Made by a program: the position numbers and the translations under genes. Shown here piece after piece: positions 39,553-46,868 of a stretch of DNA of 64,000 bases; within the stretch, counting starts at the first letter, position 1; every line of letters starts with the position of its first letter. The stretch spans positions 1 through 64,000 of the forward strand of contig CALLAE010000066.1 in the NCBI GenBank assembly GCA_938002665.1, in the 5' to 3' direction. Source of the DNA: an uncultured Saprospiraceae bacterium (GTDB lineage: Bacteria; Bacteroidota; Bacteroidia; Chitinophagales; Saprospiraceae). A model generated the notes under the pieces. The model made no database searches. It had not been told where the DNA came from and saw only the letters and a program-made list of their open reading frames with translations.

Positions 39553-39813
39553 ATTTTACTCAGGTTGCTTAGGTAGTTGCATCACAGTGCGGTCCTTCTG
39601 AATGGAGAAAAAAATTAGTTATTGGGATATTATTATTGACAGCAAAGCTGCCAAGTTATATTAGCAAATAGTTCTAGCAAACGACCGACATCGGCTCAGT
39701 CGTAACATGCTATATTTTCAAAACTGACAACTATTCTTTTACAAATGATCTGATAAAAGCTCGATTTTAAAAACATCTTATTAAAATTGGCATTTAGAAA
39801 TTAAATTTAACTG

Positions 39814-40644
39814 ATGAAATACATAGGCAATACAGATGAATACTTCGAAATTATTAATCTTGATAATTCAAATACTGAAGCTATTGACAACCCTATAGAG
39901 GGACAACTTTCTGTTATCTGGTTTTTGGAAGACAATAATGAACTTATCATAGATAGCCAGACCTATACCTTTAAGAAGAATCAACTAATCTGTCTGACTG
40001 GTTTTCACAAAGTCAAAATTAATCACCTAGCAAAGGCTAATGTTCTCAGGTTTAACTCCCCTTTCTATTGTATAATTAATCATGATAGCGAGGTAGGTTG
40101 TAAGGGAATTCTTTTCCTAGGTTCTAAAGGACTGCCTCTTCTGTCACCTTCCGAGGATGACCTAAAGAGTCTAGACAGTCTTACAAAAATGGTCTTCTTA
40201 GAAATGCAATCAAAAGATGGTCTTCAGCAAGAGATGTTGCAGATGTTACTCAAAAGATTTTTGATACTCTGCACAAGAATCTACAAAGCAAATGAGAAGC
40301 TAGATATACTGCCTAAAGTAGAGTCAGACCTAGTAAGAGAATTTAATTTTCTAGTGGAAGAACATTTTAAGACTAAGCATAGTGTAACAGAATATGCTAG
40401 CATGCTGAACAAATCGCCCAAGACACTTTCTAATCTCTTCGGAAAGTTGCATGACAAATCTCCCCTAAGGCTTATTCAAGATAGAATAATGCTGGAAGCC
40501 AGAAGACTGCTCAGGTATACGGAGAAACCCATTTCCGAAATTGGCTATGAAATCGGCTTCCAAGACATACAGTCATTTAGTAGATTTTTTAAAAAGAATG
40601 AAGGCGCTTCTCCTTCTGACTACCGTTCTGTATTACCCATATAA
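39814..40644 (+). CDS. AraC-family transcriptional regulator
   Basis: 276 residues. The N-terminal half is cupin-like (QLICLTGFHKVKINHLAKANVLRFN), as in ligand-sensing AraC proteins. The C-terminal 100 residues carry two helix-turn-helix motifs: SVTEYASMLNKSPKTLSNLF, and PISEIGYEIGFQDIQSFSRFFKK with the family ending SPSDYRS. It sits between lipoprotein copy A and the AhpD-like operon, both on the same strand, and the direct repeats at 40755-40834 are a plausible operator. The inducer is not known. Confidence 0.93.
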   Translation: MKYIGNTDEYFEIINLDNSNTEAIDNPIEGQLSVIWFLEDNNELIIDSQTYTFKKNQLICLTGFHKVKINHLAKANVLRFNSPFYCIINHDSEVGCKGILFLGSKGLPLLSPSEDDLKSLDSLTKMVFLEMQSKDGLQQEMLQMLLKRFLILCTRIYKANEKLDILPKVESDLVREFNFLVEEHFKTKHSVTEYASMLNKSPKTLSNLFGKLHDKSPLRLIQDRIMLEARRLLRYTEKPISEIGYEIGFQDIQSFSRFFKKNEGASPSDYRSVLPI

Positions 40645-40754
40645 TTACTATTCTCTACTAGAAAGTACAGACAAACTCTTATGCAATATAGTCTCTGCAT
40701 AAGTAATTATCCTAAGCCAATCTTCCCACCCTTTTAACCTGAATCTTAGTCTCA

Positions 40755-40834
40755 GGAACTCTTGCCAACACCACGGGAACTATTGCTAATAGCGCTGGGA
40801 ATAATTGCCTAACGCAAGGGAAATACTGAATACC
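40755..40834 (+). promoter_or_regulatory. Four phased direct repeats, candidate AraC-type operator
   Basis: Units beginning GGAAC or GGAA(T/A) start at 40755, 40776, 40798 and 40819, that is every 21, 22 and 21 bases. The first three share GGAA-(C/T)-x-(A/C/T)-x-TTGC with a following AA near position 13; the fourth is weaker. Spacing of two helical turns is that of AraC half-sites such as araI1/araI2. The array ends just upstream of the expected -33 position of the operon starting at 40900, where a class-II activator would bind. Confidence 0.5.
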
Positions 40835-40854
40835 ATTCAAGGCTGAACTGCTCG

Positions 40855-40862
40855 CATCTTTG
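40855..40862 (+). promoter_or_regulatory. Weak -7 element for the AhpD-like operon
   Basis: CATCTTTG differs from TAnnTTTG only in its first base and lies 38 bases before the first gene. No good -33 box is present, which would fit an activator-dependent promoter. Confidence 0.35.
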
Positions 40863-40899
40863 TATTGTGAATAATTTTTAAACAATAAAAAAATATACA

Positions 40900-41448
40900 A
40901 TGAGCAGATTTAAAATTCCAACAAGAGAGCAAGTTTCAGAAGCTAACCAGCAGATATTTGACAAGCTAAAAGAAGGTCTAGGCTTCGTTCCTAATCTCTA
41001 TGCATATTATGCAAAAAACGAAAATGCCTTAAGTGATTATTTAAATTTTCAAAACAGAAAATCTACTCTTTCAAAGAGAGAAAAAGAAATTGTAAACCTC
41101 GTAGTGAGTGAGTACAATGGGTGCTACTATTGCCAGTCTGCACATACAGTCATAGCAGGCCTGAACGGTTTTTCCTCTGATGAGATTCTGAAAGTAAGAC
41201 AAGGTCTAGCACCTTTTGATGCTAAGCTAAATGCTCTAGCCAAATTCACCTTGGATACCGTAGGCACAAAAGGAAAAGTCTCAGCTCAAGATAGAGATGC
41301 CTTTTTAGAAGCAGGTTATACAGAAGCAGACCTTATAGATGTAGCAATGATCATCGGAGAAAAGACCATCAGCAATTATATCCACAACCTAGTAGATTTT
41401 GAAATAGATTTCCCAGTAGCTCCTTCATTAGACACCAAGGCAGCTTAA
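40900..41448 (+). CDS. Carboxymuconolactone decarboxylase family, AhpD-like peroxidase-related protein
   Basis: 182 residues with no signal peptide. The motif NGCYYCQSAHTVIAG near residues 76-92 contains the CxxC-x3-H redox centre of AhpD-type alkylhydroperoxidases, and the preceding LSKREKEIVNLVVSEY is the usual helix of the family. Length fits the peroxidase-related subgroup. It is the first gene of a run of four closely spaced genes (gaps 28, 63 and 13 bases) and the only predicted cytoplasmic product in it. The natural substrate is unknown. Confidence 0.88.
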   Translation: MSRFKIPTREQVSEANQQIFDKLKEGLGFVPNLYAYYAKNENALSDYLNFQNRKSTLSKREKEIVNLVVSEYNGCYYCQSAHTVIAGLNGFSSDEILKVRQGLAPFDAKLNALAKFTLDTVGTKGKVSAQDRDAFLEAGYTEADLIDVAMIIGEKTISNYIHNLVDFEIDFPVAPSLDTKAA

Positions 41449-41476
41449 TTTAATAATTCAATTAAAAACATACGTA

Positions 41477-42385
41477 ATGAAAAACTTATTTATTTATACT
41501 ATCAGTCTTGTAGCAATATTATTACTAGCAAGTTGTAATGATGAAGAACTAACCCCAACTATTAACACTGAAAGCAAATCAGAGATTAATCTAACCTTTG
41601 AGGGCCTTGAGGATCTCGGAGATGATTATGCATATGAAGGCTGGCTAATCGTAGATGGCAATCCAGTGTCCACAGGAATTTTTTCAGTAGATACTGAAGG
41701 ACGATTATCACAGACAACTTTCGAACTGAATACAGATGACGTAGCAAATGCAACCAACTTTGTACTGACTATAGAACCTAGTCCTGATCCCGATCCAGCT
41801 CCTAGCAGCGTCCATATCCTAGCTGGTAATATAGAAAATGATAGCGCGGTACTCAGCGTAGAGCACCCTGCTGCAATAGGTACTGATTTTGTAGATGCAG
41901 CTGGAAATTATATCCTAGCAACTCCTACAGATGGCGGCTCTGATACAAATGAAACTAGTGGTGTCTGGTGGTTAAGTCTTGAAAGTGGCAGTCCTACACC
42001 AGGTCTATCATTACCCTCACTAGCTGAAGGATGGATATATGAAGGATGGGCGGTAGTAGATGGAACACCTATCTCTACTGGTAGATTCTTAACTGCAGAA
42101 GGTGCTGATGACTTTGATGGTCATAGTGGATCTGTTTCTGGTCCTCCATTTCCAGGAGAAGATTTACTTGTCAATGCACCACAGGGCCTTTCTTTTCCAG
42201 TGGATTTATCAGGAAAAACTGTGGTCATTTCTGTAGAACCTGTACCAGACAATAGCCCGGCGCCTTTCCTTCTAAAGCCCCTAGTAAGTATGATTCCAAC
42301 ATCTGCACTAGATCACGCTGACTATAGTATGGAAAATAATGCTACAGCAACTAACCCTACAGGCACTTTTAATATAACTCAATAA
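41477..42385 (+). CDS. Lipoprotein with two anti-sigma RskA-C-like domains (copy B)
   Basis: 302 residues with a lipoprotein signal ending ILLLASCNDEE. It is collinear with copy A (38547-39419) throughout: YEGWLIVDGNPVSTGIFS near 55, TIEPSPDPDPAPSSVHILAG near 95-115, YILATPTD, then a second YEGWAVVDGTPISTGRF near 195 and SVEPVPDNSPAPFLLKPL near 255. The internal duplication therefore predates the gene duplication. It lies in the AraC-adjacent operon between the AhpD-like and DM13 genes. As in copy A, it has no sigma-binding or membrane part, so the role is unknown and regulation of a sigma factor is doubtful. Confidence 0.7.
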   Translation: MKNLFIYTISLVAILLLASCNDEELTPTINTESKSEINLTFEGLEDLGDDYAYEGWLIVDGNPVSTGIFSVDTEGRLSQTTFELNTDDVANATNFVLTIEPSPDPDPAPSSVHILAGNIENDSAVLSVEHPAAIGTDFVDAAGNYILATPTDGGSDTNETSGVWWLSLESGSPTPGLSLPSLAEGWIYEGWAVVDGTPISTGRFLTAEGADDFDGHSGSVSGPPFPGEDLLVNAPQGLSFPVDLSGKTVVISVEPVPDNSPAPFLLKPLVSMIPTSALDHADYSMENNATATNPTGTFNITQ

Positions 42386-42448
42386 AAACCTATTGGTATT
42401 GGTATAGAAAGAAAAGCTATACCAGTACCTCTTTAAAACAACATAAAA

Positions 42449-43123
42449 ATGAAAAGCAAGGTCCTCTTCCTATCACTATCAGTACTGTTCTTAAGCAGTT
42501 GTATAAAGGATGACTTTATAGATGATATGATAGACTCAGAAATTACAATCATTACTGCAATAGATACCATAGGTATAGATTCTGAATTCCAATTCCAAAG
42601 TCGTTATCTCAATAATATAGGCCAAGAAGAAAAAGTGATCGCAGAATGGTCTAGTTCTGACGAGGAGGTCATTGCAATAGATTCTAACGGGCTTGCAAAG
42701 GGCCTATCTATCGGTAGCTCTATCATCAAAGTTACCTATGAGGAAGAAGATACATTACTTCAAGATTCCTTACTTGTCCAAGTAGGTGCAGAAACTGTTA
42801 TTGTAGAACAAACTGTTAATAGTACCATCGTGACGACGTCATCGTATCTACTAGAGGGTACTATGGAAATCAGAGAAATAGATCAAGGCATAGAGCTCAA
42901 TATTCTGGATGACTATAAAGCTTCCACTGCTCTTCCTGGTTTCTATCTCTACCTATCTAATAATCGAAACTCAATAGCCAATGCCCTCGAAGTATCAAAA
43001 ATCACTGTCTTCAGTGGCGCTCACTCTTACACTGTTCCTAATGTAGCAGTAGGAGATTACAACTTTCTTGTCTATTACTGTAAGCCCTTCAATATCAAAG
43101 TGGGAGAAGCAGTCCTAAACTAA
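42449..43123 (+). CDS. Lipoprotein with BIG2 (Ig-like) and DM13 domains
   Basis: 224 residues with a lipoprotein signal ending FLSSCIKDD. Residues about 35-110 read like a bacterial Ig-like group 2 domain (IAEWSSSDEEVIAIDSNGLA...GSSIIKVTY). The C-terminal 100 residues match DM13: GTMEIREIDQGIELNILDDY, then PGFYLYLSNN, and the terminal signature VYYCKPFNIKVGEAVL with its conserved Cys. DM13 has been proposed, from comparative work, to act in envelope redox or electron-transfer processes. Its place beside an AhpD-like gene and an outer-membrane barrel suggests one shared envelope pathway, which is inference. Confidence 0.75.
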   Translation: MKSKVLFLSLSVLFLSSCIKDDFIDDMIDSEITIITAIDTIGIDSEFQFQSRYLNNIGQEEKVIAEWSSSDEEVIAIDSNGLAKGLSIGSSIIKVTYEEEDTLLQDSLLVQVGAETVIVEQTVNSTIVTTSSYLLEGTMEIREIDQGIELNILDDYKASTALPGFYLYLSNNRNSIANALEVSKITVFSGAHSYTVPNVAVGDYNFLVYYCKPFNIKVGEAVLN

Positions 43124-43136
43124 AAAACGAAACATC

Positions 43137-44003
43137 ATGAAAAAGATAATATTCTCTATCGCAATACTTTTTGCTTTCAATGTGACTCTTCAGGCTGGGG
43201 GTCCTTGGGCTAAAGGAAAAGGCAAGGCTTATATAAAACTATCAGAATGGTGGACAGTCTTCGATCAGCATTACACAGATGTAGGATTGCTGGATCCCAA
43301 TGTTACAACTGGGATATACAATACTGCTTTGTATCTCGAGTATGGCCTCACAGATAAGGTAACTACCATCATCAATGGGGCACTCTTCAGCAGGAACTAC
43401 ATGAATAATGTAAAATCAAGGACAACACAAGAAAACATCATAGATGGAGAGGCGCTCAATAGTATCGGTGACATAGATTTAGGTGTAAAATATAGTTTCA
43501 ATAAAAACTCCAAAGTACCCATCTCGCTTTCAGTTATTCTAGGCTTACCCACTGGTACTATAGGGGGAGGCACGCAAGGTAACTTGCAGACGGGTGATGG
43601 AGAATTTAATCAACTTGTACAGCTTGATTTTGGGAGTGGATTTCAGCTAGGCCAAAGCGCTTCCTACTTCAGTGGGTATGTCGGAGTCAATAATCGGACA
43701 CAGGGCTATTCTGAAGAATTTAGATATGGTATAGAGTTTGGACTTGGGCTTATCCAAAATAAATTATGGGTAAGTGGAAAACTAAATGCCGTAGAGTCAT
43801 TTAAAAATGGAGACACTGCAGAAACGGTGACGAGTACAAGCATTTTTGCTAACAACTCAGAATTTGTAAGTCTAGCACTAGAAGCAAGTTACTATGTGAC
43901 TAAAAACATAGGCATCTCGGCAAGTGTAGCATCAGCGGTGCGCGGAGAGATAATAGCTGCGGCCCCTGCCTATTCTATTGGGCTATTTATGGATATCAAA
44001 TAG
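43137..44003 (+). CDS. Outer-membrane beta-barrel protein
   Basis: 288 residues with a signal peptide ending NVTLQAGG. The rest shows alternating amphipathic beta strands with tight turns, e.g. TALYLEYGLTDKVTTIINGALF and DIDLGVKYSF...VPISLSVILGLPTG, and ends with a strand SIGLFMDIK. This pattern resembles the MetA-pathway/phenol-degradation-type outer-membrane proteins. It is the last gene of the AraC-linked operon, 13 bases after the DM13 gene, and is followed by a strong terminator. Confidence 0.75.
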   Translation: MKKIIFSIAILFAFNVTLQAGGPWAKGKGKAYIKLSEWWTVFDQHYTDVGLLDPNVTTGIYNTALYLEYGLTDKVTTIINGALFSRNYMNNVKSRTTQENIIDGEALNSIGDIDLGVKYSFNKNSKVPISLSVILGLPTGTIGGGTQGNLQTGDGEFNQLVQLDFGSGFQLGQSASYFSGYVGVNNRTQGYSEEFRYGIEFGLGLIQNKLWVSGKLNAVESFKNGDTAETVTSTSIFANNSEFVSLALEASYYVTKNIGISASVASAVRGEIIAAAPAYSIGLFMDIK

Positions 44004-44052
44004 GAAATAAAAACAATAAGGAAAATATTTTGGTTTTTAATGGAAGTTGTCA

Positions 44053-44088
44053 GCCGTCATCCTATTGAGGGGATGGCGGCTTTTTTTT
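44053..44088 (+). terminator. Rho-independent terminator after the AraC-linked operon
   Basis: GCCGTCATCC pairs with GGATGGCGGC and is followed by eight T residues. The 13 bases TAATGGAAGTTGT at 44038-44050 also occur before the terminator at 39458. The IS element begins 15 bases further on. Confidence 0.85.
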
Positions 44089-44129
44089 GTTGACTTCTGA
44101 TATCACAACTGTCCAAAATAAATAAAAAA

Positions 44130-44180
44130 GACATGGAGGTTTTCCCTAAACTTAGGGTACAACAAACCTAGATCCATGTC
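44130..44180 (+). promoter_or_regulatory. Inverted repeat enclosing the transposase start codon
   Basis: GACATGGA at 44130-44137 is complementary to TCCATGTC at 44173-44180, which contains the ATG at 44176. An inner GGTTT/AAACC pairing and a CCCTAA/TTAGGG hairpin (44144-44157) extend the structure. RNA started outside the element would fold the start codon into the stem, whereas RNA started inside it would lack the left arm. IS10 and IS50 are known to limit read-through expression in this way. Confidence 0.6.
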
Positions 44181-45342
44181 CATAGTAAAAGTATCTCTTT
44201 TTAGTCAAGTACTAAAGCAAATAGATAGCAGTATATTCAATAGATTAGTAACAAAGCATGGCTGTGACAAATTTAGTAAGGGCATAAATACATGGACTCA
44301 TTTTGTATCGATGTTGTTTATGCAAATGTCGAAGGTCGACTCACTTAGAGACATCAGTAACGGACTTAGAAGTGCTACAGGAAATTTGTCACATTTAGGT
44401 GTAGAAAAAGCACCGAGTAAATCGTCGATCAGCTACATCAATAAGAAACGTAAGGCCATCTTCTTTGAAGAGCTCTATTTTGAATTGTTGGAACAACTGG
44501 AGCCTAGCATATGCCGACGTAGAAAATATGCTCGCAGATTAAAACGCAAAGTATTCATAATGGACTCCAGTATCATACCATTATGTCTATCTCTATTTGA
44601 TTGGGCAAAATTCAGAACTAAGAAGGGGGCTGTCAAATTACATGCAGTATTGGATTATGATACAGGTTTGCCTAGTTATGCCACAATAACAGATGGCAAA
44701 AAGCATGATGTCAAAGTGGCTAAAGACACTGTATTTCCTAGAGATTCAGTACTTGTAGTTGATCGAGCTTATGTCGACTATGAGTGGCTGTATAATTTGG
44801 ACAGCAGCGGGGTATTCTTTGTAACAAGGCTAAAGTCTAATGCTGATGTGAAAGTTGTACAAACATTCCTAACTAATGAAAAGCAAGAACATGTCTTAAG
44901 TGACCAAGACATAGAGTTGACAGGCTTCTACAGTGCTCAAAAGTATCCTGACAAACTAAGGATAGTCAAAGTTTATGACAAAGAAAATGACCAGACATTG
45001 ATTCTATTGACTAATAATTTATCTTGGACAGCAGACACCATATCGCAACTTTATAAGGCTAGATGGGACGTTGAGGTCTTTTTCAAGCATCTTAAGCAAC
45101 TCTTTAGAATAAAAACCTTTGTCGGTACTTCCGAAAACGCAGTTCGTATACAAATGTGGTGTTCAATGATAGCCATACTGCTTTTCAGTTACCTCAAACA
45201 AAAAGCAAAGTACAAGTGGAATTTGTCCAACTTAGTCACCTTTTTGAGGATAAACCTTTTTGTAAAAATTGAACTGTGGAAATGGTTGAACAACCCAATT
45301 ATAAAGAAAGCAAATCCGCCTCCTCAGAATACCCTGTTTTAG
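44176..45342 (+). CDS. IS4-family transposase (DDE)
   Basis: 388 residues. The N-terminal part (KGINTWTHFVSMLFMQMS...SLRDISNGL) is the DUF4372-type domain seen in many Bacteroidota IS4 transposases. The catalytic core shows the first Asp in FIMDSSIIPLC near residue 133, the second in VVDRAYVDYEWL near 195, and the Y-x2-R-x3-E-x6-K signature in YKARWDVEVFFKHLKQ near residues 293-308. The frame is undamaged, so the enzyme is probably active. The start lies inside the inverted repeat at 44130-44180. Confidence 0.95.
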   Translation: MSIVKVSLFSQVLKQIDSSIFNRLVTKHGCDKFSKGINTWTHFVSMLFMQMSKVDSLRDISNGLRSATGNLSHLGVEKAPSKSSISYINKKRKAIFFEELYFELLEQLEPSICRRRKYARRLKRKVFIMDSSIIPLCLSLFDWAKFRTKKGAVKLHAVLDYDTGLPSYATITDGKKHDVKVAKDTVFPRDSVLVVDRAYVDYEWLYNLDSSGVFFVTRLKSNADVKVVQTFLTNEKQEHVLSDQDIELTGFYSAQKYPDKLRIVKVYDKENDQTLILLTNNLSWTADTISQLYKARWDVEVFFKHLKQLFRIKTFVGTSENAVRIQMWCSMIAILLFSYLKQKAKYKWNLSNLVTFLRINLFVKIELWKWLNNPIIKKANPPPQNTLF

Positions 45343-45507
45343 AATTGTAGGCTTGGTTTTGGATTTATAAACTCCTAGAAGCATTTAACAAGGCATTTGG
45401 GATAGATTTCCTTTGCTTTTAATTTATTTTGGACACTTGTGTTCTGATATGTAAAATTTTAAACATGTAGAACAACTTGAGAACTGTTGCTTAGGCTTTT
45501 AGATCGA

Positions 45508-45600
45508 TTAATCCTCAAAATCAGCTAGCCCTGTCGCTCCCGATTCACTACCAGCTTCGTGACATCAGGCCTAGAGTAATGCCCTGCAACATCAAAATTA
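45508..45600 (-). pseudogene. Decayed second copy of the nitrilase 3' end
   Basis: Reading on the minus strand, this stretch encodes NFDVAGHYSRPDVTKLVVN, nearly the same as the C-terminal residues of the intact nitrilase at 45787-46725 (NFDVAGHYSRPDVTRLVVD). A one-base deletion then shifts the frame, although the final bases TTTGAGGATTAA are still identical to the true gene end. It is a truncated, diverged copy of about 93 bases and cannot make a nitrilase. It directly adjoins the broken helicase start. Confidence 0.85.
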
Positions 45601-45601
45601 G

Positions 45602-45773
45602 TGCCTCGATTTTCACTGATCTATTGAAAGCAAGGTATAGTATTCTTGCAGATTTAGGACGTGGCCTTTGCATACTCGATAAGAGTAGACGTTTTTCCTG
45701 AGCCAGCAACTGCATTTACCTTGATATTGCCTGTAGAATTTACGATTGCTTGTTGTTCCGTAGTCAGTATCAT
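45602..45773 (-). pseudogene. Broken 5' fragment of a superfamily I (UvrD/Rep-like) helicase gene
   Basis: From ATG at 45773 the minus strand encodes MILTTEQQAIVNSTG, then the Walker A motif NAVAGSGKTSTLIEYAKA, and then hits a stop. A one-base shift restores RPKSARILYLAFNRSVK, the next conserved block of UvrD/Rep-type helicases. Homology ends at about 45602, where the nitrilase-tail copy begins. The start codon lies 14 bases after the intact nitrilase stop, so a nitrilase-helicase operon probably once existed here. The remaining helicase domains are absent from the window. Confidence 0.8.
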
Positions 45774-45786
45774 AAGTCACCATTAC

Positions 45787-46725
45787 TTAATCCTCAAACT
45801 TCACCAGCCTCTGCCGCCCACGATCCACCACTAATCTTGTCACATCAGGCCGACTATAATGCCCCGCCACATCAAAATTCTGTCGCTCCTCCAGTACCAT
45901 ATTAAGATCCAGCTCTGCAGTAAATAAGCCTTCCTTGTCTACCACTGGCTCCATCAGCCATTGCCCTCTTGGATCCATAATTCCAGAACCGCCATTAGCA
46001 ATATCAGCAGGCGCATGGGCACGCATGAGCTTGGCATGCGGGATGCCATCAGGGATATCATTTTTCTGAAAAAGACCTGACACAGAGATCACATAGGAAC
46101 GAGATTCCTTGGCTATAAACTCTGTGATGTCAGTTGTATTTCTAAGGCAGCCAGGCCAGACTGCGACGTGCAGATTTTCGCCTTGCGCATAGAGTGCTGT
46201 TCGTGACAGCGGCATCCAGTTTTCCCAACAGTTGAGCCCACCTACTCGGAACGCTTCAAGCTTATGCACCTGCAAGCCATTGCCATCCCCTTGCCCCCAT
46301 ACTAGCCTTTCTTCATAGGTCGGTTGCAGTTTTCTGTGGATAGATTGAATGATGCCTTGCTTATCTATATACACTAAGCTACAGTAAAGCGTATGCCCTC
46401 CTCTATCCATCGCGCGCTCTATCGTACCTAAGTATATAGCTATACTATGCTGCTTGGCAGCAGCGCAGATGCTATCTAGATCTCCTCCACTTATGTCCAC
46501 TCCTTCTTGTAGGTAGTGCGCATGAATCTCTTTTTGGATTTTAGAATTGAATTCCGCTCCTCCTGTAAAGGAGAGCCAGAAAGGATAGCCGGGTAGGAGG
46601 CCTTCCCCAAAGACGACTAGGTCACAGGACTGCTTACCTGCATCCGTAATATAGCCTAGGATTTTTTCTGTCGTCTTAGCTTTGTTTAGCCAGACAGGAG
46701 CGATTTGTGCGAGGCCTACTTTCAT
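45787..46725 (-). CDS. Nitrilase
   Basis: 312 residues with the Glu-Lys-Cys triad in place: Glu41 in VFGEGLLPGYPFW, Lys132 in HRKLQPTYEER, and Cys166 in GGLNCWENWMP. The CWEN sequence and the R-K-L-x-PT-x-x-ER pattern are typical of true nitrilases (nitrile to acid plus ammonia), as opposed to amidases. Cytoplasmic, with no signal peptide. Just downstream lies the scar holding a broken helicase gene and a second partial copy of this gene's 3' end, so the locus has been rearranged, but this copy is intact. Confidence 0.92.
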   Translation of the reverse strand: MKVGLAQIAPVWLNKAKTTEKILGYITDAGKQSCDLVVFGEGLLPGYPFWLSFTGGAEFNSKIQKEIHAHYLQEGVDISGGDLDSICAAAKQHSIAIYLGTIERAMDRGGHTLYCSLVYIDKQGIIQSIHRKLQPTYEERLVWGQGDGNGLQVHKLEAFRVGGLNCWENWMPLSRTALYAQGENLHVAVWPGCLRNTTDITEFIAKESRSYVISVSGLFQKNDIPDGIPHAKLMRAHAPADIANGGSGIMDPRGQWLMEPVVDKEGLFTAELDLNMVLEERQNFDVAGHYSRPDVTRLVVDRGRQRLVKFED

Positions 46726-46771
46726 GTGAGAAAGGTAGGTATTTAGCAGATATTATTCATCTTAATTGCCT

Positions 46772-46851
46772 CAACAGGATTTACAAAATATCAAAGAAGC
46801 CAAGATTTTAAATCTATCCTGTACCTCATGATAACCTTATAAATCCTGTTG
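46772..46851. repeat. Intergenic inverted repeat with AAATCCTGTTG arms
   Basis: CAACAGGATTTA at 46772-46783 and its exact complement TAAATCCTGTTG at 46840-46851 enclose 56 bases that include a further AAATCTATCCTGT copy at 46811-46822. I recall similar AAATCCTG-type interspersed sequences in other Bacteroidota genomes. It lies between the nitrilase gene and the T9SS-tailed gene and could also act as a loose hairpin. Confidence 0.5.
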
Positions 46852-46868
46852 TAGACAATGTTTTACAC

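Larger units (their letters stand above)
44104..45441 (+). mobile_element. Intact IS4-family insertion sequence, 1338 bp
   Basis: The ends are near-perfect inverted repeats: the left end and the complement of the right end both read CACAA, then C or G, then TGTCCAAAATAAAT and an A-rich run. The element is flanked by a perfect 9-bp target duplication TTCTGATAT at 44095-44103 and 45442-45450, in the range known for IS4. It carries one full transposase gene. Intact ends, intact reading frame and a perfect duplication point to recent insertion, harmlessly placed just after a terminator. Confidence 0.93.

Noticed and set aside
40712-40900. Minus-strand frame of 62 codons between the AraC and AhpD-like genes
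   Set aside because: It covers the phased repeat array and weak promoter of the next operon and has no protein-like features.
38547-42385. Calling the two RskA-like lipoproteins anti-sigma factors
   Set aside because: They lack a membrane helix and a cytoplasmic sigma-binding domain, and the nearest sigma gene is more than 14 kb away.
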